The position numbers and the translations under genes were made by a program. This document shows positions 12,476-25,352 of a DNA stretch of 64,000 nucleotides, piece after piece. The first letter of the stretch is position 1; each line of letters opens with the position of its first letter. This stretch comes from Ananas comosus. Lineage: Eukaryota; Streptophyta; Magnoliopsida; Poales; Bromeliaceae. The stretch covers positions 3,987,265-4,051,264 of the forward strand of contig NC_033627.1 in the NCBI RefSeq assembly GCF_001540865.1, given 5' to 3'. The notes beneath the pieces are model-generated. The model was not told where the DNA came from and ran no database searches. It saw nothing but the letters and a program-made list of their open reading frames with translations.

Positions 12476-15143
12476 ATGGGGGAGAAGGAGGCGAGCCTCG
12501 ATGCCGTGCTCAAGGAGGCGGTGGATTTGGTACCTCCAATTTTGATCTCCGATCCCGCTTTTCTCTGTTTCCCCAAGTTTTTGTCGATTTTTTGGGAGTT
12601 TTTTGGTGAATTTTGGGCTAATTTTTGGGGGGGGGTTTTGAGTAGGAGAACATACCATTGGAGGAGGTGTTTGAGAACCTACGATGCAGCCCCGAGGGGC
12701 TCACCAGCGAACAAGCCGCGCAGAGGCTCGGCATTTTTGGCCCCAACAAGCTCGAGGAGAAGAAGGTGCGGATTTTTCTTCATTTTTAGGGGGTTTTGGG
12801 CCGTAATCGTGGTTCATCTCTTTATCCGCGTTGAAAATGGTTACAGGAGAGCAAATTCCTGAAATTCTTAGGGTTCATGTGGAACCCTCTATCCTGGGTC
12901 ATGGAGGCCGCGGCGATCATGGCGATCGCCCTCGCGAACGGAGGGGTAAAGATCACAGTCTCATCAAACTTTTTTTTTCTCCTTTTTCTCAGTTTTCATC
13001 GAGTGAAAACGATCTAAGATGCATATTTTGGTGGTTGTTTTTCCTTTTTTTCTTCATCAGGGGAAGCCCCCGGATTGGCAAGATTTTGTGGGCATCATCA
13101 CCCTGCTTCTGATCAACTCGACGATCAGCTTCATCGAAGAGAACAACGCCGGCAATGCGGCCGCCGCCCTCATGGCTCGGCTCGCCCCGAAAGCCAAGGT
13201 TCTTAACACTATGAGCGACACCATTTTACTTCTGAAAATAAAATTTTGTTGTTTCCTTTCCAATTCCTGTTGTTTCAGCACCTGAGAGATAAAAGAATGA
13301 ACTTTGGATGTCAATAAAGGAGAATCTTGACAACCCATGAGTAATTTAGAGCAAAATTAGTGATTTACGTGTATATAATTTTTTTTTTTTTTTTTTTTTT
13401 TTTTTNTGCTTACAATTGTGCTGAATCCAGGTTCTTAGGGATGGAAGATGGAGTGAGGAGGAAGCAGCTATCCTTGTCCCGGGAGACATCATCAGCATCA
13501 AACTCGGGGATATCATTCCAGCCGATGCGCGTCTCCTTCATGGAGATCCGTTGAAGATCGATCAGGTTTCGACCGTCGTCCTCTTTTTCTTTTCTTTTTC
13601 TCTCTAATTTTTTGGAATTGAATCATGTTCTGCCATGATTGTGCAGTGTAATGAACTATTTTCCTTCAATTTTTTTCTGACTTTGCACTGTAGTCTGCCC
13701 TCACCGGAGAGTCACTGCCGGTAACCAAAGGTCCCGGTGATGGTGTGTATTCCGGTTCAACGTGCAAGCAGGGTGAGATCGAGGCGGTTGTTATAGCGAC
13801 CGGTGTTCACACATTCTTCGGCAAGGCCGCACATTTGGTCGACTCCACAAACCAAGTTGGTCATTTCCAAAAGGCAAGATAGAGAATTTCAATTTTTCTC
13901 TCTCTCTCTCTGTTTTTTTTTTAACTTAAAGATGTTTGTATTACTCTTTCGTACAGTTACTGATTCCTTTTTTTTTTCCGTTTGTTTTTTGCTTTCATTT
14001 GTGATGCAGGTCTTGACATCTATTGGGAATTTCTGTATCTGTTCCATTGCAGTAGGAATGTTTGTGGAGATTATTGTTATGTATCCGATTCAGCACAGAG
14101 CATACCGCCCCGGAATTGACAATCTATTGGTTCTTCTCATTGGAGGGATTCCCATCGCCATGCCCACTGTTCTATCTGTCACAATGGCAATCGGATCCCA
14201 TCGTTTGGCTCAACAGGTTTGCATGAGAAAAATTTTATGAAAATCTTTAACTATAATTTTGTTAGGATCTTTCCTTTTGGATAAGTTGTCTTGGAGGAAG
14301 CGAATATTTTATGAGATTGTTACTTACAAATTGAACCTTGTTGCAGGGAGCTATCACAAAGAGAATGACTGCAATTGAAGAGATGGCTGGCATGGATGTT
14401 CTTTGCAGTGATAAAACTGGAACGCTGACTTTGAATAAGCTAACTGTGGACAAGAACCTTATTGAGGTCGGACTTGATGAATCTTTGCCTATGTATCACA
14501 AACACTGTCCGTGTCGGAGGCGTGTCCGATGCGGACACGCCGTGGACGCGCGTTTGACGCGAGCCCATGGCGCATCCCATTAAAATATATATATATATAT
14601 ATATAGAATTAGGCTACTATACTATTTATAGTACCGGAGCTCCAGTACTATAGTCTTGTTTTCGATCTTAGGGTGTTCAAATTAACAATCCACACCGTTA
14701 AATATGATGTAGGGTATATGAAGTTCTTAGGAATAAAATTTTAGTTTTTTTTGGCATCGTTTACTTAGTAAATAAATTATGTCAAAATGGACGGTGGAAA
14801 TTGAATGATCTTTAAAATTTGAGCATAGGACTTTTAAATTCAAGATCAATAATGTTAACCTTAATTTAGATAGTTTAAAGTATTTTCTACCAAAATTTGA
14901 AGAAATTTAGATTCTTCTACACCCTTAAACTCCAAACTCGCGATAGTAGCCATTGAAATTTGACAATTTTTAAATGATTTGATCATAAAGTAAAATATGT
15001 CGAAAAGATATAAAATTTTATTTCTAAAAACTTTAAATATCCTAGATCAGTTTTAACGGTGTGGATCGTTGATTTGAACACCCGAAGATCGAAAACAGGA
15101 CTATAGTACCGGAGCCCCGGTACTATAGATAGTATAGGAGACT

Positions 15144-15229
<86 letters not shown>

Positions 15230-18200
15230 ACTTTTTGTTTGCATATATAATGTAAGATGATAAATATTTTGGTTTTTTGATGAATGGATACACAATTTTT
15301 TCTGGACAATATAAATAAATTATGTATGGTGAAGAATTTCTTTTCTTAAAATACGTGAACTATCAATGAGAATTTTATTAATTTTTATTCGTATTAGAAA
15401 TATAACAGCATTTTAACAAAATTAATATTTTATATATAATAAAGGTATGTTATTATATTAATAATATTATATTTTATTAGCGGCGTCCATGTTGTGTCTG
15501 TGTTCTAATTTTTTGAAAGTTGTCGAGTCCATGTGTTCAAGTCGTACTGTGCCCCGTGTCCGTGTCCGTGATGCTTACATCTTTGTACAATACCCTTGTA
15601 GAGTGTTTTTTTTAATTCACTAACCTTTGCACTACTACAACAATATTTTACCAGGTTTTTACAAAGGGAGTAACCCAGGACACAATAATTCTGATGGCTG
15701 CTCGAGCTTCACGAACTGAAAATCAAGATGCTATAGACACTGCCATTGTTGGCATGCTCGCTGACCCAAAAGAGGTAAAATAGAAGCTTTCGCATCTTTT
15801 TCTGATCTTTTTTTTATGTGATAACTTTTTATCCTCACCATTAATTCTTTTGGTTGCTGCTTGAAGGCACGTGCTGGTATCCAAGAGGTTCATTTTCTTC
15901 CTTTTAATCCTACGGACAAAAGAACTGCTCTGACTTACCTTGATAGTGAGGGAAAGATGCATCGGGTTAGCAAAGGTGCACCAGAACAGGTATTGGCATC
16001 TTATAATCTTTGCTTGCCTTTTGTTTAACTATTGTCTTGCATAGAATTTTCCATACTAAGTTTGGGCTTTTATTAATTTTCCCAATTGAGCTGCAGATTC
16101 TCAATCTTGCCCACAATAAATCTGAGATAGAGCGCAGAGTACATGCTGTGATTGATAAGTTTGCTGAGCGTGGACTTCGGTCGCTTGCTGTGGCGTATCA
16201 GGTGAAAACTACATCATCCTAGTGGAAGTTTTTCTTGTGTTTTCTGATGGCAGTTAAAATGGTTTTGACCTCTTATGTATATTCTATGCTAAATTGCAGG
16301 AAATTCCCATTACATATATTGAGATTTTTTTTTTCTTTACTTTTAACGCCCGAAATATTGACATCTTTATATAAACTCCTTAAACTACAATTTCCGTCAC
16401 ATTGCCTCGTCCTTCGGTGTTCCATTAGGTGAGATCAGTTGCTCTAGACATAGATCAGTGCTCAATAGTTTGTAGAATTTTTGTCCTTTTCAGGCAGAGG
16501 GGAGTTTGTGGGGTGGCAGCCGGGGGAAAATGTGGAAATTACACTAAGTTATAAGGAGTTTATGTGCATGTTCTTTCTTTATATATATATATTTCTTGCA
16601 TCTTAATTTAAATTTCTTTCATTTGTGCAGGAGGTTCCAGAAGGCAGAAAAGAGAGTTCGGGAGCTCCATGGCAGTTCTTTGGCCTTTTGCCACTTTTTG
16701 ATCCTCCCCGACATGATAGTGCAGAAACAATTAGAAGGGCTCTGAACCTTGGTGTGAATGTCAAGATGATTACAGGTCTGGCTTCTTTCGTAGAATTTTT
16801 TGTGATTTTCTCTTGTTCTTGCTATTTCCATTGAGTTTGAGCGATTATCTTGGCTTTGTGAAGTCAGGTCTAAGATCCCTTAGGAGTTGAGCATATAAAT
16901 GGAAGTAAAATGTACTTGGGAAGCAAATAACTGTTTTTAATGTGTTGAATCCGAATATTCACTGTGAGTACTAACAAGCTGAAACCAGAATGAGACTAAA
17001 GTGATATAGATTAGAATGAAGGATGATAACTTTCACTTTAGAGATCTGTTGAAAGCTCAGTCCTAACAGAAATTCCACTTATTAATTCTGTAGGGTTTTG
17101 CACGAATCCTCTTCATTGGATTTATTAGCTAGCTAGTCTTTAAACAAACATGTTGCAGAGAAATTTTATTGTTTTAGCTGAATACATCATACTAGTCATT
17201 CCAAATGCCTGTGATTCCATGACACCTGAGGAACTATATTGTAGGTGATAAAAGTGCAGTAGATATTAGATACGCCTTTTCTCTTTCGTAATGGCAAGTT
17301 CATTCTAGTGATAACAGCCTAAGTTGTAAAAGGTTTCTCGACTGTGCATCAGGTGATCAGCTCGCCATAGGAAAGGAAACCGGCCGTCGTCTGGGTATGG
17401 GTACAAATATGTACCCATCATCTGCTTTGTTGGGCCAGAACAAGGATGAGTCTATAGCTGCTTTGCCGATCGATGAGCTAATAGAGAAGGCTGATGGTTT
17501 TGCTGGAGTATTCCCTGGTATCGTTGCTTTCTTATTTAAATATCTTTCGTTTGGTTGATCAGTTGGTTTTTCCTTCTTTTCCTTAATTAATTAGATGCTA
17601 ATTATTTCTTCTTTTTGCTTACAGAGCATAAGTATGAGATTGTTAAACGCCTGCAAGCACGGAAGCATATTTGTGGAATGACTGGTGATGGAGTCAATGA
17701 TGCTCCAGCCCTAAAGAAAGCTGATATTGGGATAGCTGTCGCGGATGCTACTGATGCAGCTCGTAGTGCTTCTGATATCGTTCTTACAGAACCCGGTCTC
17801 AGTGTGATCATAAGTGCTGTGCTGACTAGTCGTGCAATTTTTCAGCGTATGAAGAACTACACCGTAAGTTATTCCTATGAAGATATTAGGACAATTTTCT
17901 CTTAAGTGTTGCGTTAATTGCTCTGACCAAGGTTTGCTTTGTGGTTGCAGATCTACGCAGTGTCAATTACCATCCGTATAGTGGTACGTTTTTCATTGCC
18001 GTTTTACTAACATATGGCTCACATGGCTTCGTCAAAATAACATATCCTTCCCAAGCATTCTCTGTGACTTTCGATGTTGGTCTCGGTCTGCCACTTTGTA
18101 GTTGTTCATAGATGCACTGGATAAATTAGAATGCACACTTGTCGGAAAGATATTCTCTGCTCTACTGTTATTCGATTAACTGAGATGATTTATAAAAAAA

Positions 18201-19898
18201 ATCATGGTTTGGTGCACTGTTAATCATATATTGATGCCCACTACTCGATCCTTTATGCTCTACATGGTATTTTTTAAGTAATTACGGGAGTTGAACTTTT
18301 GAAGTTTTCTTGTCCTGTGTCAATAATATTGCCACTTCTTTGGTCTTATAAAATTGATATTGGAGACTAACATTAACTGTCATGCATCTTTTAACAGCTT
18401 GGGTTTATGTTGCTCGCGCTCATATGGAAGTTTGATTTTCCACCATTTATGGTCCTGATCATCGCTATCCTAAATGACGGTAACACTTTCGTCTCTCCCA
18501 AATTGCTGAGTTGAACTTCGTTTTTGTTTGCGTTTTTTTTGTTTTTTGTTTCGTTTTTTTTATTTTTCTCTTGCTATCATCATCTGGGCTGTTGGTTGTA
18601 ATGGTTCACATGCAAACTGTCCATCTCCTCCTTCGAACAGGTACCATAATGACTATATCAAAGGACAGGGTGAAACCATCCCCACTCCCAGATAGTTGGA
18701 AGCTGGCTGAGATATTCGCAACTGGAATTATCCTCGGTGGTTACTTGGCCATGATGACTGTCATTTTCTTCTGGGCGGCGTACAAAACTGATTTCTTCCC
18801 GGTATAAGCCTTTAAATTGCGCCTAAAACTTATCATGATTTTTCAAAATCATATTGTTAATGCCAAAATAAAGCTGGAAGTCATTTTCAATCCCAGAACA
18901 TCATTTACTAGTTGTTTTTAAGCCTCCACTAGTTCTACCTGAACAGAAAGAGTCTCACGCTAAGCTCTGATTAGTTAAATATGATGAATTCGTTTCAGCG
19001 GGTATTCAAGGTTGAAAGTCTCGAGAAAACAGCTCAGGATGACTTCCAAAAGCTCGCATCTGCAGTTTACCTTCAAGTTAGCACCATCAGTCAAGCTCTC
19101 ATATTCGTAACGCGGTCCCGCAGTTGGTCCTTTGTTGAGCGCCCCGGTTTGCTCCTCGTCACTGCTTTCTTCGTTGCTCAGCTGGTAAAGTTCTCTTTCC
19201 AGTTTTTAGGTTAACAAATAAATATCTTAATATCCGATTCAAAGGATCTCGTATGCAGTGGTTTATATATCATTTGTATGTACAGATTGCTACATTGATT
19301 GCCGTGTATGCTGACTGGGGATTCGCTGCAATCAAAGGGATCGGATGGGGTTGGGCCGGTGTCATTTGGCTTTACAATATCATTTTCTACTTCCCTCTCG
19401 ATATAATCAAATTCTTAATCCGATATGCGCTCAGCGGCAAAGCGTGGGATCTTGTTATTGAGCAAAGAGTAATATACCCATTTCAGATCTTAACCNCCTC
19501 ATTTATAACTGACGGGCCACTCTCTTTGTCCGTGTAGATTGCTTTTACGAGAAAGAAGGATTTCGGTAAGGAAGCGAGAGAGCTCCAGTGGGCGCACGCC
19601 CAGAGAACGCTGCATGGGCTTCAACCGCCGGACACCAAGATGTTCAGCGAAAGGAGCAACGTCAACGAACTTAATCAGATCGCCGAAGAGGCCAAGAGAC
19701 GAGCCGAAATTGCGAGGTGTGACGAAGTTCCATCTCTTACAATAACTCAGCTCAGATTTATTGTTCCAAGAACTAATTATTTTGTATGCGCGGAATCGCA
19801 GGCTAAGGGAACTGCATACACTGAAAGGGCACGTGGAGTCCGTGGTGAGGCTGAAGGGCTTGGACATCGAGACCATCCAACAAGCCTACACCGTCTGA
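12476..19898 (+). CDS. Plasma-membrane H+-ATPase (P3A-type proton pump), 21 exons, 956 aa
   Basis: Pumps protons out of the cell at the cost of ATP, energising the plasma membrane. Exons read: 12476-12529, 12646-12765, 12847-12945, 13061-13198, 13431-13565, 13694-13873, 14010-14216, 14347-14466, 15655-15774, 15867-15989, 16097-16201, 16631-16775, 17353-17517, 17625-17863, 17951-17983, 18398-18479, 18641-18801, 18999-19184, 19286-19468, 19538-19716, 19802-19898. All joins keep frame and give 956 residues, the family's usual length. Visible motifs: TGES (about 186-189), the phosphorylated Asp in DKTGT (D333), KGAP (427-430), GDGVND (591-596), the proton-binding Asp in the sixth membrane helix (ILNDG, D688), and the C-terminal Tyr-Thr-Val end whose phosphorylated Thr955 binds 14-3-3 proteins. 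Intron 6 begins GC instead of GT. Intron 8 carries a nested 1.1 kb transposon, and single Ns lie in introns 4 and 19. I chose the ATG at 12476 because it gives the standard short acidic N-terminus. The gene looks functional. Confidence 0.96.
14488..15577. mobile_element. hAT-like insertion in intron 8 of the H+-ATPase gene, itself carrying a MITE
   Basis: The ends carry related inverted blocks rich in GTGTCCG/CGGACAC: left CCTATGTATCAC...CTGTCCGTGTC, right GCCCCGTGTCCGTGTCCGTGATGCTTA. Flanks are AATCTTTG (14480-14487) and CATCTTTG (15578-15585), an 8-bp duplication with one mismatch. The middle is occupied by a palindromic MITE (about 14605-15146) and its microsatellites. Splicing of exons 8 and 9 should still work because both borders are intact. 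Confidence 0.6.
14605..15146. mobile_element. Palindromic (TA)n-associated MITE, copy A
   Basis: Inverted terminal repeats of about 90 bp: the left TAGGCTACTATACTATTTAT is mirrored by TAGTCTCCTATACTATCTAT as the reverse complement of the right. A subterminal hairpin (TATAGTACCGGAGCTCCAGTACTATA type) and the block GTTTTCGATCTT follow on each side. It sits between a (TA)n tract on the left and (CT)n then (TA)n tracts on the right (15147-15212). It shares its internal order with copies at 22231, 49827, 60371 and 60900. Confidence 0.7.
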
Positions 19899-20082
19899 TC
19901 GAGCGCGCTAATGTTATCGCTAATGTTATCGAACGGCGGTGAGCATTTTCATTTATTTTCGTTTTTCTTTTTTGTGTTTTTCTTTTTTTAACCTATTGGT
20001 TCTGCTACTTATTGTGTGAAACAAATCAAAACAAGAGCTCGTAACTAGTTAGACCCATGATGCCTATGGATTTTTCTCCCCT

Positions 20083-20122
<40 letters not shown>

Positions 20123-20207
20123 CAAACTATCTGAATTAATGTGAGTTGGATGCTTCTTTCTTTTGCTCTTTGTTTTTCATTGGCTTTTATTGATTTTATG
20201 GTTAATT

Positions 20208-20248
<41 letters not shown>

Positions 20249-20742
20249 TTCCTCTACTAAGGTAATGAAGTAAAGAAAGTGGCAAAGTGCATGTGCATCA
20301 TCCTTATCATATAAAAGATCTGCTGCACATGTGAAAAAACACATGGTCATTGAAGCTAGCATGTGGTGGAGTTATTGCTCGGACGGATATCTTTCAGTAG
20401 ACTCTGCCAATAATGCGGCGACACATGCTATGCTTAAATTCATCTACAAAAACATTAAAAACTGTATATTTATTCTAAGAATCTTTTTTTTTTCTTTTTT
20501 CTCCTTTTCCCAATTTGGTTGACAAAATTCAAAAGTTCCACCTCATTCTTTCCCTATTTAAGCCTTTCTAACTAAATCTACCTATTGCATTTTTGTCATC
20601 TTCCATTCCAAAACCCAGTGCCTTTAAAGTGCAGGCCAGTGACCAACAACCAATTCTCCTTCTTAAATTAACACCCTAACTTTTTTTTCGTGGTAGGCAA
20701 ATTTATGAAAGCTTGAATGTCAATGGGTTATTAATATTTGAA
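19899..20742. other. H+-ATPase 3' flank with microsatellites
   Basis: This holds the probable 3' UTR of the H+-ATPase gene, a (TTA)n tract at about 20085-20120 and a (TA)n tract at about 20209-20246. I see no gene. I did not identify a definite polyadenylation site. Confidence 0.5.
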
Positions 20743-21388
20743 GGCTAAATTACAGAAAACCCTCTTGTAATAATTTGTTTTTTCATTTTTTCCCCCTGAC
20801 ATTTAAAAACCTACATTTTGCCCCCCTATAAAATAAAAAATATTCACAGGGGGGTTACGGTATGTAAAATGACTATTTTGCCCCTCACCATTGTCGTCTT
20901 CTTCTCTATCTTCCTCCGCCGCCCCTTCGTTCGGCCGCGATTTCCACCTTAATGGGCCGCGATTTCTCTTCATTTCCTTCTCTACTTGCTCCCCTTCTCC
21001 TCCTGTACCCTCGTCGCCGTCGATTTCGGCGACAGTAGGAGAAAATCGAGGTGGGCGACAGTAGGAGAAGGGTAAAGAAGGCGAAGGCGAGGTGGCAGAG
21101 GACGGCGAAGGGGATGTGGGTGACGGCGAGACAGTGGAGGACGGCGAGGCGGCTAGGCTGTGAGTCGGCGAGGCGGCGGCGAGGTGGCGAGCCGGAGGGA
21201 GTCGAAGCAACAGGGAGATGGCGGAGGGGTATTTTCGTCATAAAAATATATTTTTTAACGGAACCCTAACAGTAGGGGATGAAGTGCACATTTTTTATTT
21301 TACAGGGGGGCAAAGTGTAGGTTTTTAAATGTCAGGAAGGTAAAGTGAAAAAACGGGTTATTACAAGAGAATTTTCTATAATTTAGCC
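20743..21388. mobile_element. Mutator-like element with GC-rich interior (646 bp), perfect 9-bp duplication
   Basis: Terminal inverted repeats of about 100 bp: the left GGCTAAATTACAGAAAACCC pairs with GGCTAAATTATAGAAAATTC (reverse complement of the right), continuing through ACATTTAAAAACCTACA and TTTGCCCCCCT on both sides. A perfect 9-bp duplication ATATTTGAA lies at 20734-20742 and 21389-21397. The interior (about 20870-21240) is GC-rich, with GGCGAGGCGGC-type repeats, and opens frames on both strands that I do not recognise. This is the same layout as 3401-4955: Mutator ends with GC-rich filler and no transposase. Confidence 0.85.
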
Positions 21389-22230
21389 ATATTTGAAATC
21401 TTGTTTCGAATCTAAACGTGATAAATTTATCTGACACTAAATAGGTATGGCTTTAGTTATCTATATAAAATCGCTTAACTAAATATAGCATAATACATAT
21501 GTGAAATATGGCCATATGTATTAAAAGACGTGTCCCGTCCACATATTCCGTGCACTCGAGACCTAAGAAAAGAAATACAATTTTGTTTCAATAAATATGT
21601 TTAAAATTTATAATTATAATACATAAGTGTTTGGAATTTCATAGAACGCAATCAATAAATTAAATTGTGATCTTTAGTTTCTTATAATTGATTTTTGGGA
21701 GATTTATTTGCAACACATGTCACTCTTTCATCTCGAGTGCACCAAATGCACGGAAATCTAACAAGAAAATCATAATTTCACTTCAATAAATATGCCGTCT
21801 AGAGCTTATAAATTTTAATATCACAGCACATATTTAATGAATTAGATTTTTATTTGAAATGTCATAAAAATATAAACTTTTCAAATGTTATAAAATATAT
21901 TCAGATAATTAAATTCTAATTTTAAGCCTTCTACACTCGAGATTTAAAAAGTGTGAATGAAAATGCTCCACACAGCAGAGAAGCCGTGGAGGAGCCCCAG
22001 TGGATCACTTTATTGTGTCGGAATGCACAGAGCGGGTTTTCAAAAATCCGAACCCGAATCAAACTATCAAATTTGAAGTCTAAATTCGAACCGTAATCCG
22101 ACAAATTTTAAAAATCCTTATCTAAATCCGAATATGACCAAATATTTGAAACCCAAATCCGAATGCAAAATAATGATTTCTGTTCACCAAATCGCAAAAC
22201 ATGTTATGTTAAATCTAAATTTTAAAAATC

Positions 22231-22765
22231 CAAATTCAATAGTTGTGTTGGACTAGTAAATGACTCAGATTACAATCAGTTTGTTTTCGATAATAGAGCT
22301 TTCACATTAACAATAAGCAACATTGAAAATAACCTAAATTATTTAAAGTAACTAAAAATTAAATTTTATATTTTTTTGACATTACTAACTGAACGACCAA
22401 AGGATTACAAAATTTATAATTTTAATGGTTAATACGATTGCGTTTACTCGTTTAATAGTATAGAACAGTTCAAATCAGCTAAATTTTTATTATAATTTTT
22501 TTAAAAAAACTATTTAAAATAAGATTTAGACTCTAGATCTTGAATACAAAAATTGTACAATTACTTTTTAAAAAATATTCATTTTGAGCCGTTCATTTTA
22601 TGTCCACTTGATGGACGAGAGAATAATATCGAAAAAATATGAAATTTAATTTTCAGATAGTCTAAATGACCTAGATCACATTCAACGGTATGGATCGTTG
22701 ATTTAGAAGCTCTATTATTGAAAATAAATCGGCAGTAAACCGAACTGTTTACTACCGATAATAAC
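22231..22765. mobile_element. Palindromic (TA)n-family MITE, diverged copy F
   Basis: The right part read in reverse complement contains ACTGCCGATTTATTTTCAAT followed by ATAGAGCTTCTAAATCAACG. The left part contains GTTTGTTTTCGATAATAGAG. These are the same internal blocks as in copies at 14605, 49827 and 60900, but the copy is diverged and its outer borders are uncertain. Confidence 0.5.
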
Positions 22766-23267
22766 CTAGCAAAACTCCAAATTCAAATATAACATCAAAT
22801 ATTTATATGTACGATATAACGGAAAATTAATTCGGGTTCAGATCAGCTTCAAGTTAGGGTTCGGGTTCGGGTCTGGATCGGATATAGGTAAAGTTTATAC
22901 CCATATCGAGATCTGTCGGGTTTTCGTTTGAGTTTGGTTCAAATAAAATTCTAGATATCCACATCCATTTACATTCCTACTTAGGCCTGTCCTCTACAGT
23001 CGATATATGTGCTAACAAATTATTGGGCGCACCCGGTTTATTATAGATTGATAGGAAAAATATATTTTATAAACTAATCCCTGCTGTATCTAATTTTTTA
23101 ATTATAAATCCTAATTTTATAAGGGTTGTTTCTAAATTTCTCGAATATTTTTGTAATTTTGAAAATTATTTGATACTTAGTTACGCTAAAGTCAGAAATT
23201 TCATACAACACAGTATATACTTGCAGATTTTATAGAACATTAGAAAATCGATTAAAAAAAAAATTAG

Positions 23268-23621
23268 AATAAACTTCAAATACCACACATGCGGTTTCAT
23301 ACATTCTCACTTTAATATCCTATGATTTAATATGTATCAAGTTAGAGTCCTGTGGTTTCATTTTTATCTTTTCGTCAGTTTTTCTATTAATATTTCGTTA
23401 ACTATATACAAAAAACTTCAGATATCCCACTTAGATTTATCGAATATTCATTTTAGTATCCTTTAGTTTTAATTTTGTTACTAATTTAACGAAAAAAATT
23501 AGTGGAATCGATAATAAAAAGATAAAAATAAAATCACAGGATACTAAATTAATACACTTTAAACCACAGGGCACTAAAGTGAAAAATTGTGATATCACAC
23601 GGGTGGTATTTGAAGTTTTTT
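23268..23621. mobile_element. Mutator-like MITE with long TIRs
   Basis: The left end AAACTTCAAATACCACACAT is mirrored by AAACTTCAAATACCACCCGT from the right end, and the repeats continue through a TTCTCACTTTA / TTTTCACTTTAG block. The segment at 35549-35997 has similar arms and is probably the same family. I found no convincing 9-bp duplication. Confidence 0.5.
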
Positions 23622-24210
23622 CAAAAATCTAAGAATCAGATAACAAATTAATTTATTATAATATCTGCAATTCCTGACATTGCTTGCATAGATCCGATAA
23701 AAATGTCCTAAAATAAACATATTACCAACTTTACTAGTTTGCTTAAGAAAATACTTATATTTTGAAATCAATACCAATATAAATATATGTTGAATAGTTG
23801 TACAAAAGTTAATACTTCTTTTTCTCTATAAAGAGATTTTATTAAAATATAATATATCCTATATAGAGTAATACTTCAATACATCACGTAAATTTTAGCT
23901 ATTTATTTTTTGAAATAGATGGTTGAAATGTAATATGATTGTAAAGGCGATCTATTATTCTGGCATAGGTATCATTCACCAAGTACCTATTTAAAGGGTA
24001 TTTTAGTTTTAGAAAAATATTTTGGCCTACAAAACCTATTTTATCTAACTAAGAATACTATAACCTTCTCAAATATCTATAACAATAGTTGGAATTCAAA
24101 TTACAACTAAACTATAAATTTAAATACAAAGTAATATAAAAAACTTAATTATAAATCAAATTCAACTTTTAAATATAAAATACAAATTTAAAATAAAACT
24201 TTCAGTTCAA

Positions 24211-24337
24211 ATTCAAAATTTTTAATTTAAATCAAAAATTAAAATTTGGCTTACAGATTAAAATTGCAATGTAGATTCAATATTTTAATTTAAATCAAAA
24301 ATTAAAATTTGACTTACCGATTAAAATTGCAATGTAG
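24211..24337. repeat. Tandem duplication of a ~64-bp AT-rich unit
   Basis: Two adjacent copies (24211-24274 and 24275-24337) share TTTAATTTAAATCAAAAATT and end in GATTAAAATTGCAATGTAG, with a few substitutions. Non-coding. Confidence 0.75.
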
Positions 24338-24848
24338 ATTCAAAATTTAAAAGTTTAATATAAATTTTGAAATTAAAATTTTATATTACAATACCAACTT
24401 CAAAACTTAAATTTAAATTTAATATTTTTTTGAGTTGGATAACAAATTGGGTATTATCTAATTTGGTAAGTAACAAAACGAAATAAGATACTTAATATTA
24501 TATAGGATGCTAACAAATTTGGTATGTACTACCAATTTTTTTTAGTACTATCATATTAACTAATTCAAATCGAAAATTTGTTCAATAGATTACTTTATGT
24601 AAAATCAAAATATACCTTTTACTAATTAAGAGTTTAATTTTAATACTTATGATGTATTGTTGCTCCTATACTATATGTTATAAATTACATCAGGTACAAA
24701 GCGTGGGTACATCACGCGTGAAATAAGAAACGCATACAATTAGCACGCAGGTACATTAAATTTTTTTAAAAAGTGACATTTATTAAGTGCTCGGAGAGAT
24801 GGATCAATTTCATTCCAATTCTCCATTTCACACCAACTCTCTCCTATT

Positions 24849-25344
24849 TAGGGATGCAAACGGATCCGGGTTGGTGGAGCTCCCGTCCCGATCCGTCCCG
24901 ACGGGGGCAATAAATGGGAGAAAATAAACGGATTCGGGGCAGAAAACGGGATAAATTTTACGATCCGAGACGGATTCGGGGCAGAAAACGGGAGAAATTT
25001 TAACCCGCCCCAAATCCGCTCCGCCATGATCCGCTCCGAATCCGTCCCGAATCCGCCCTGAAAATTATTTATATTTTAAAAAAAATATTCTTAAAAAATA
25101 ATATATTTACAAAAAAGTTCAAAATACAAATAAGTTAGTACTCTTATTTCTAATGTATTTGAAACTTATGAATTTTGTTTTGAATTGTGATTGATATTTT
25201 TNGGGTTATGAGGCGGGGCGGATTATACGATAACTATTTTCAACCCGTCACGGATTCGGGGTGGGAGGCGGGGGAGACTTTTTGTAGTCGGGGCGGGAGG
25301 TCGGGCGGGGCTCCCGCCCCAGATCCGCCCCGTTTGCATCCCTA
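24849..25344. mobile_element. hAT-type MITE with GC-rich ends (496 bp)
   Basis: It starts TAGGGATGCAAACGGATC and ends CCCCGTTTGCATCCCTA, a near-perfect inverted repeat. The flanks are a perfect 8-bp duplication CTCCTATT (24841-24848 and 25345-25352). Subterminal GATCCGTCCCG / CGGATTCGGGGC repeats fill both ends. One N lies at 25202. No open frame of note. Confidence 0.87.
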
Positions 25345-25352
25345 CTCCTATT

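Larger units (their letters stand above)
21398..24848. other. Gene-free AT-rich DNA with decayed repeats
   Basis: No coding region is supported. Recognisable parts are a decayed element around 22010-22975 with GGGTTCGGGTT and CCGAACCCGAA arms, with the palindromic MITE at 22231-22765 nested inside it; a Mutator-like MITE at about 23268-23621; and a roughly 64-bp tandem duplication at 24211-24337. Confidence 0.5.

Noticed and set aside
20803..21269. Pro/Ser-rich and Arg-rich frames
   Set aside because: They are contained in the Mutator-like element at 20743-21388; composition only, no homology recognised.
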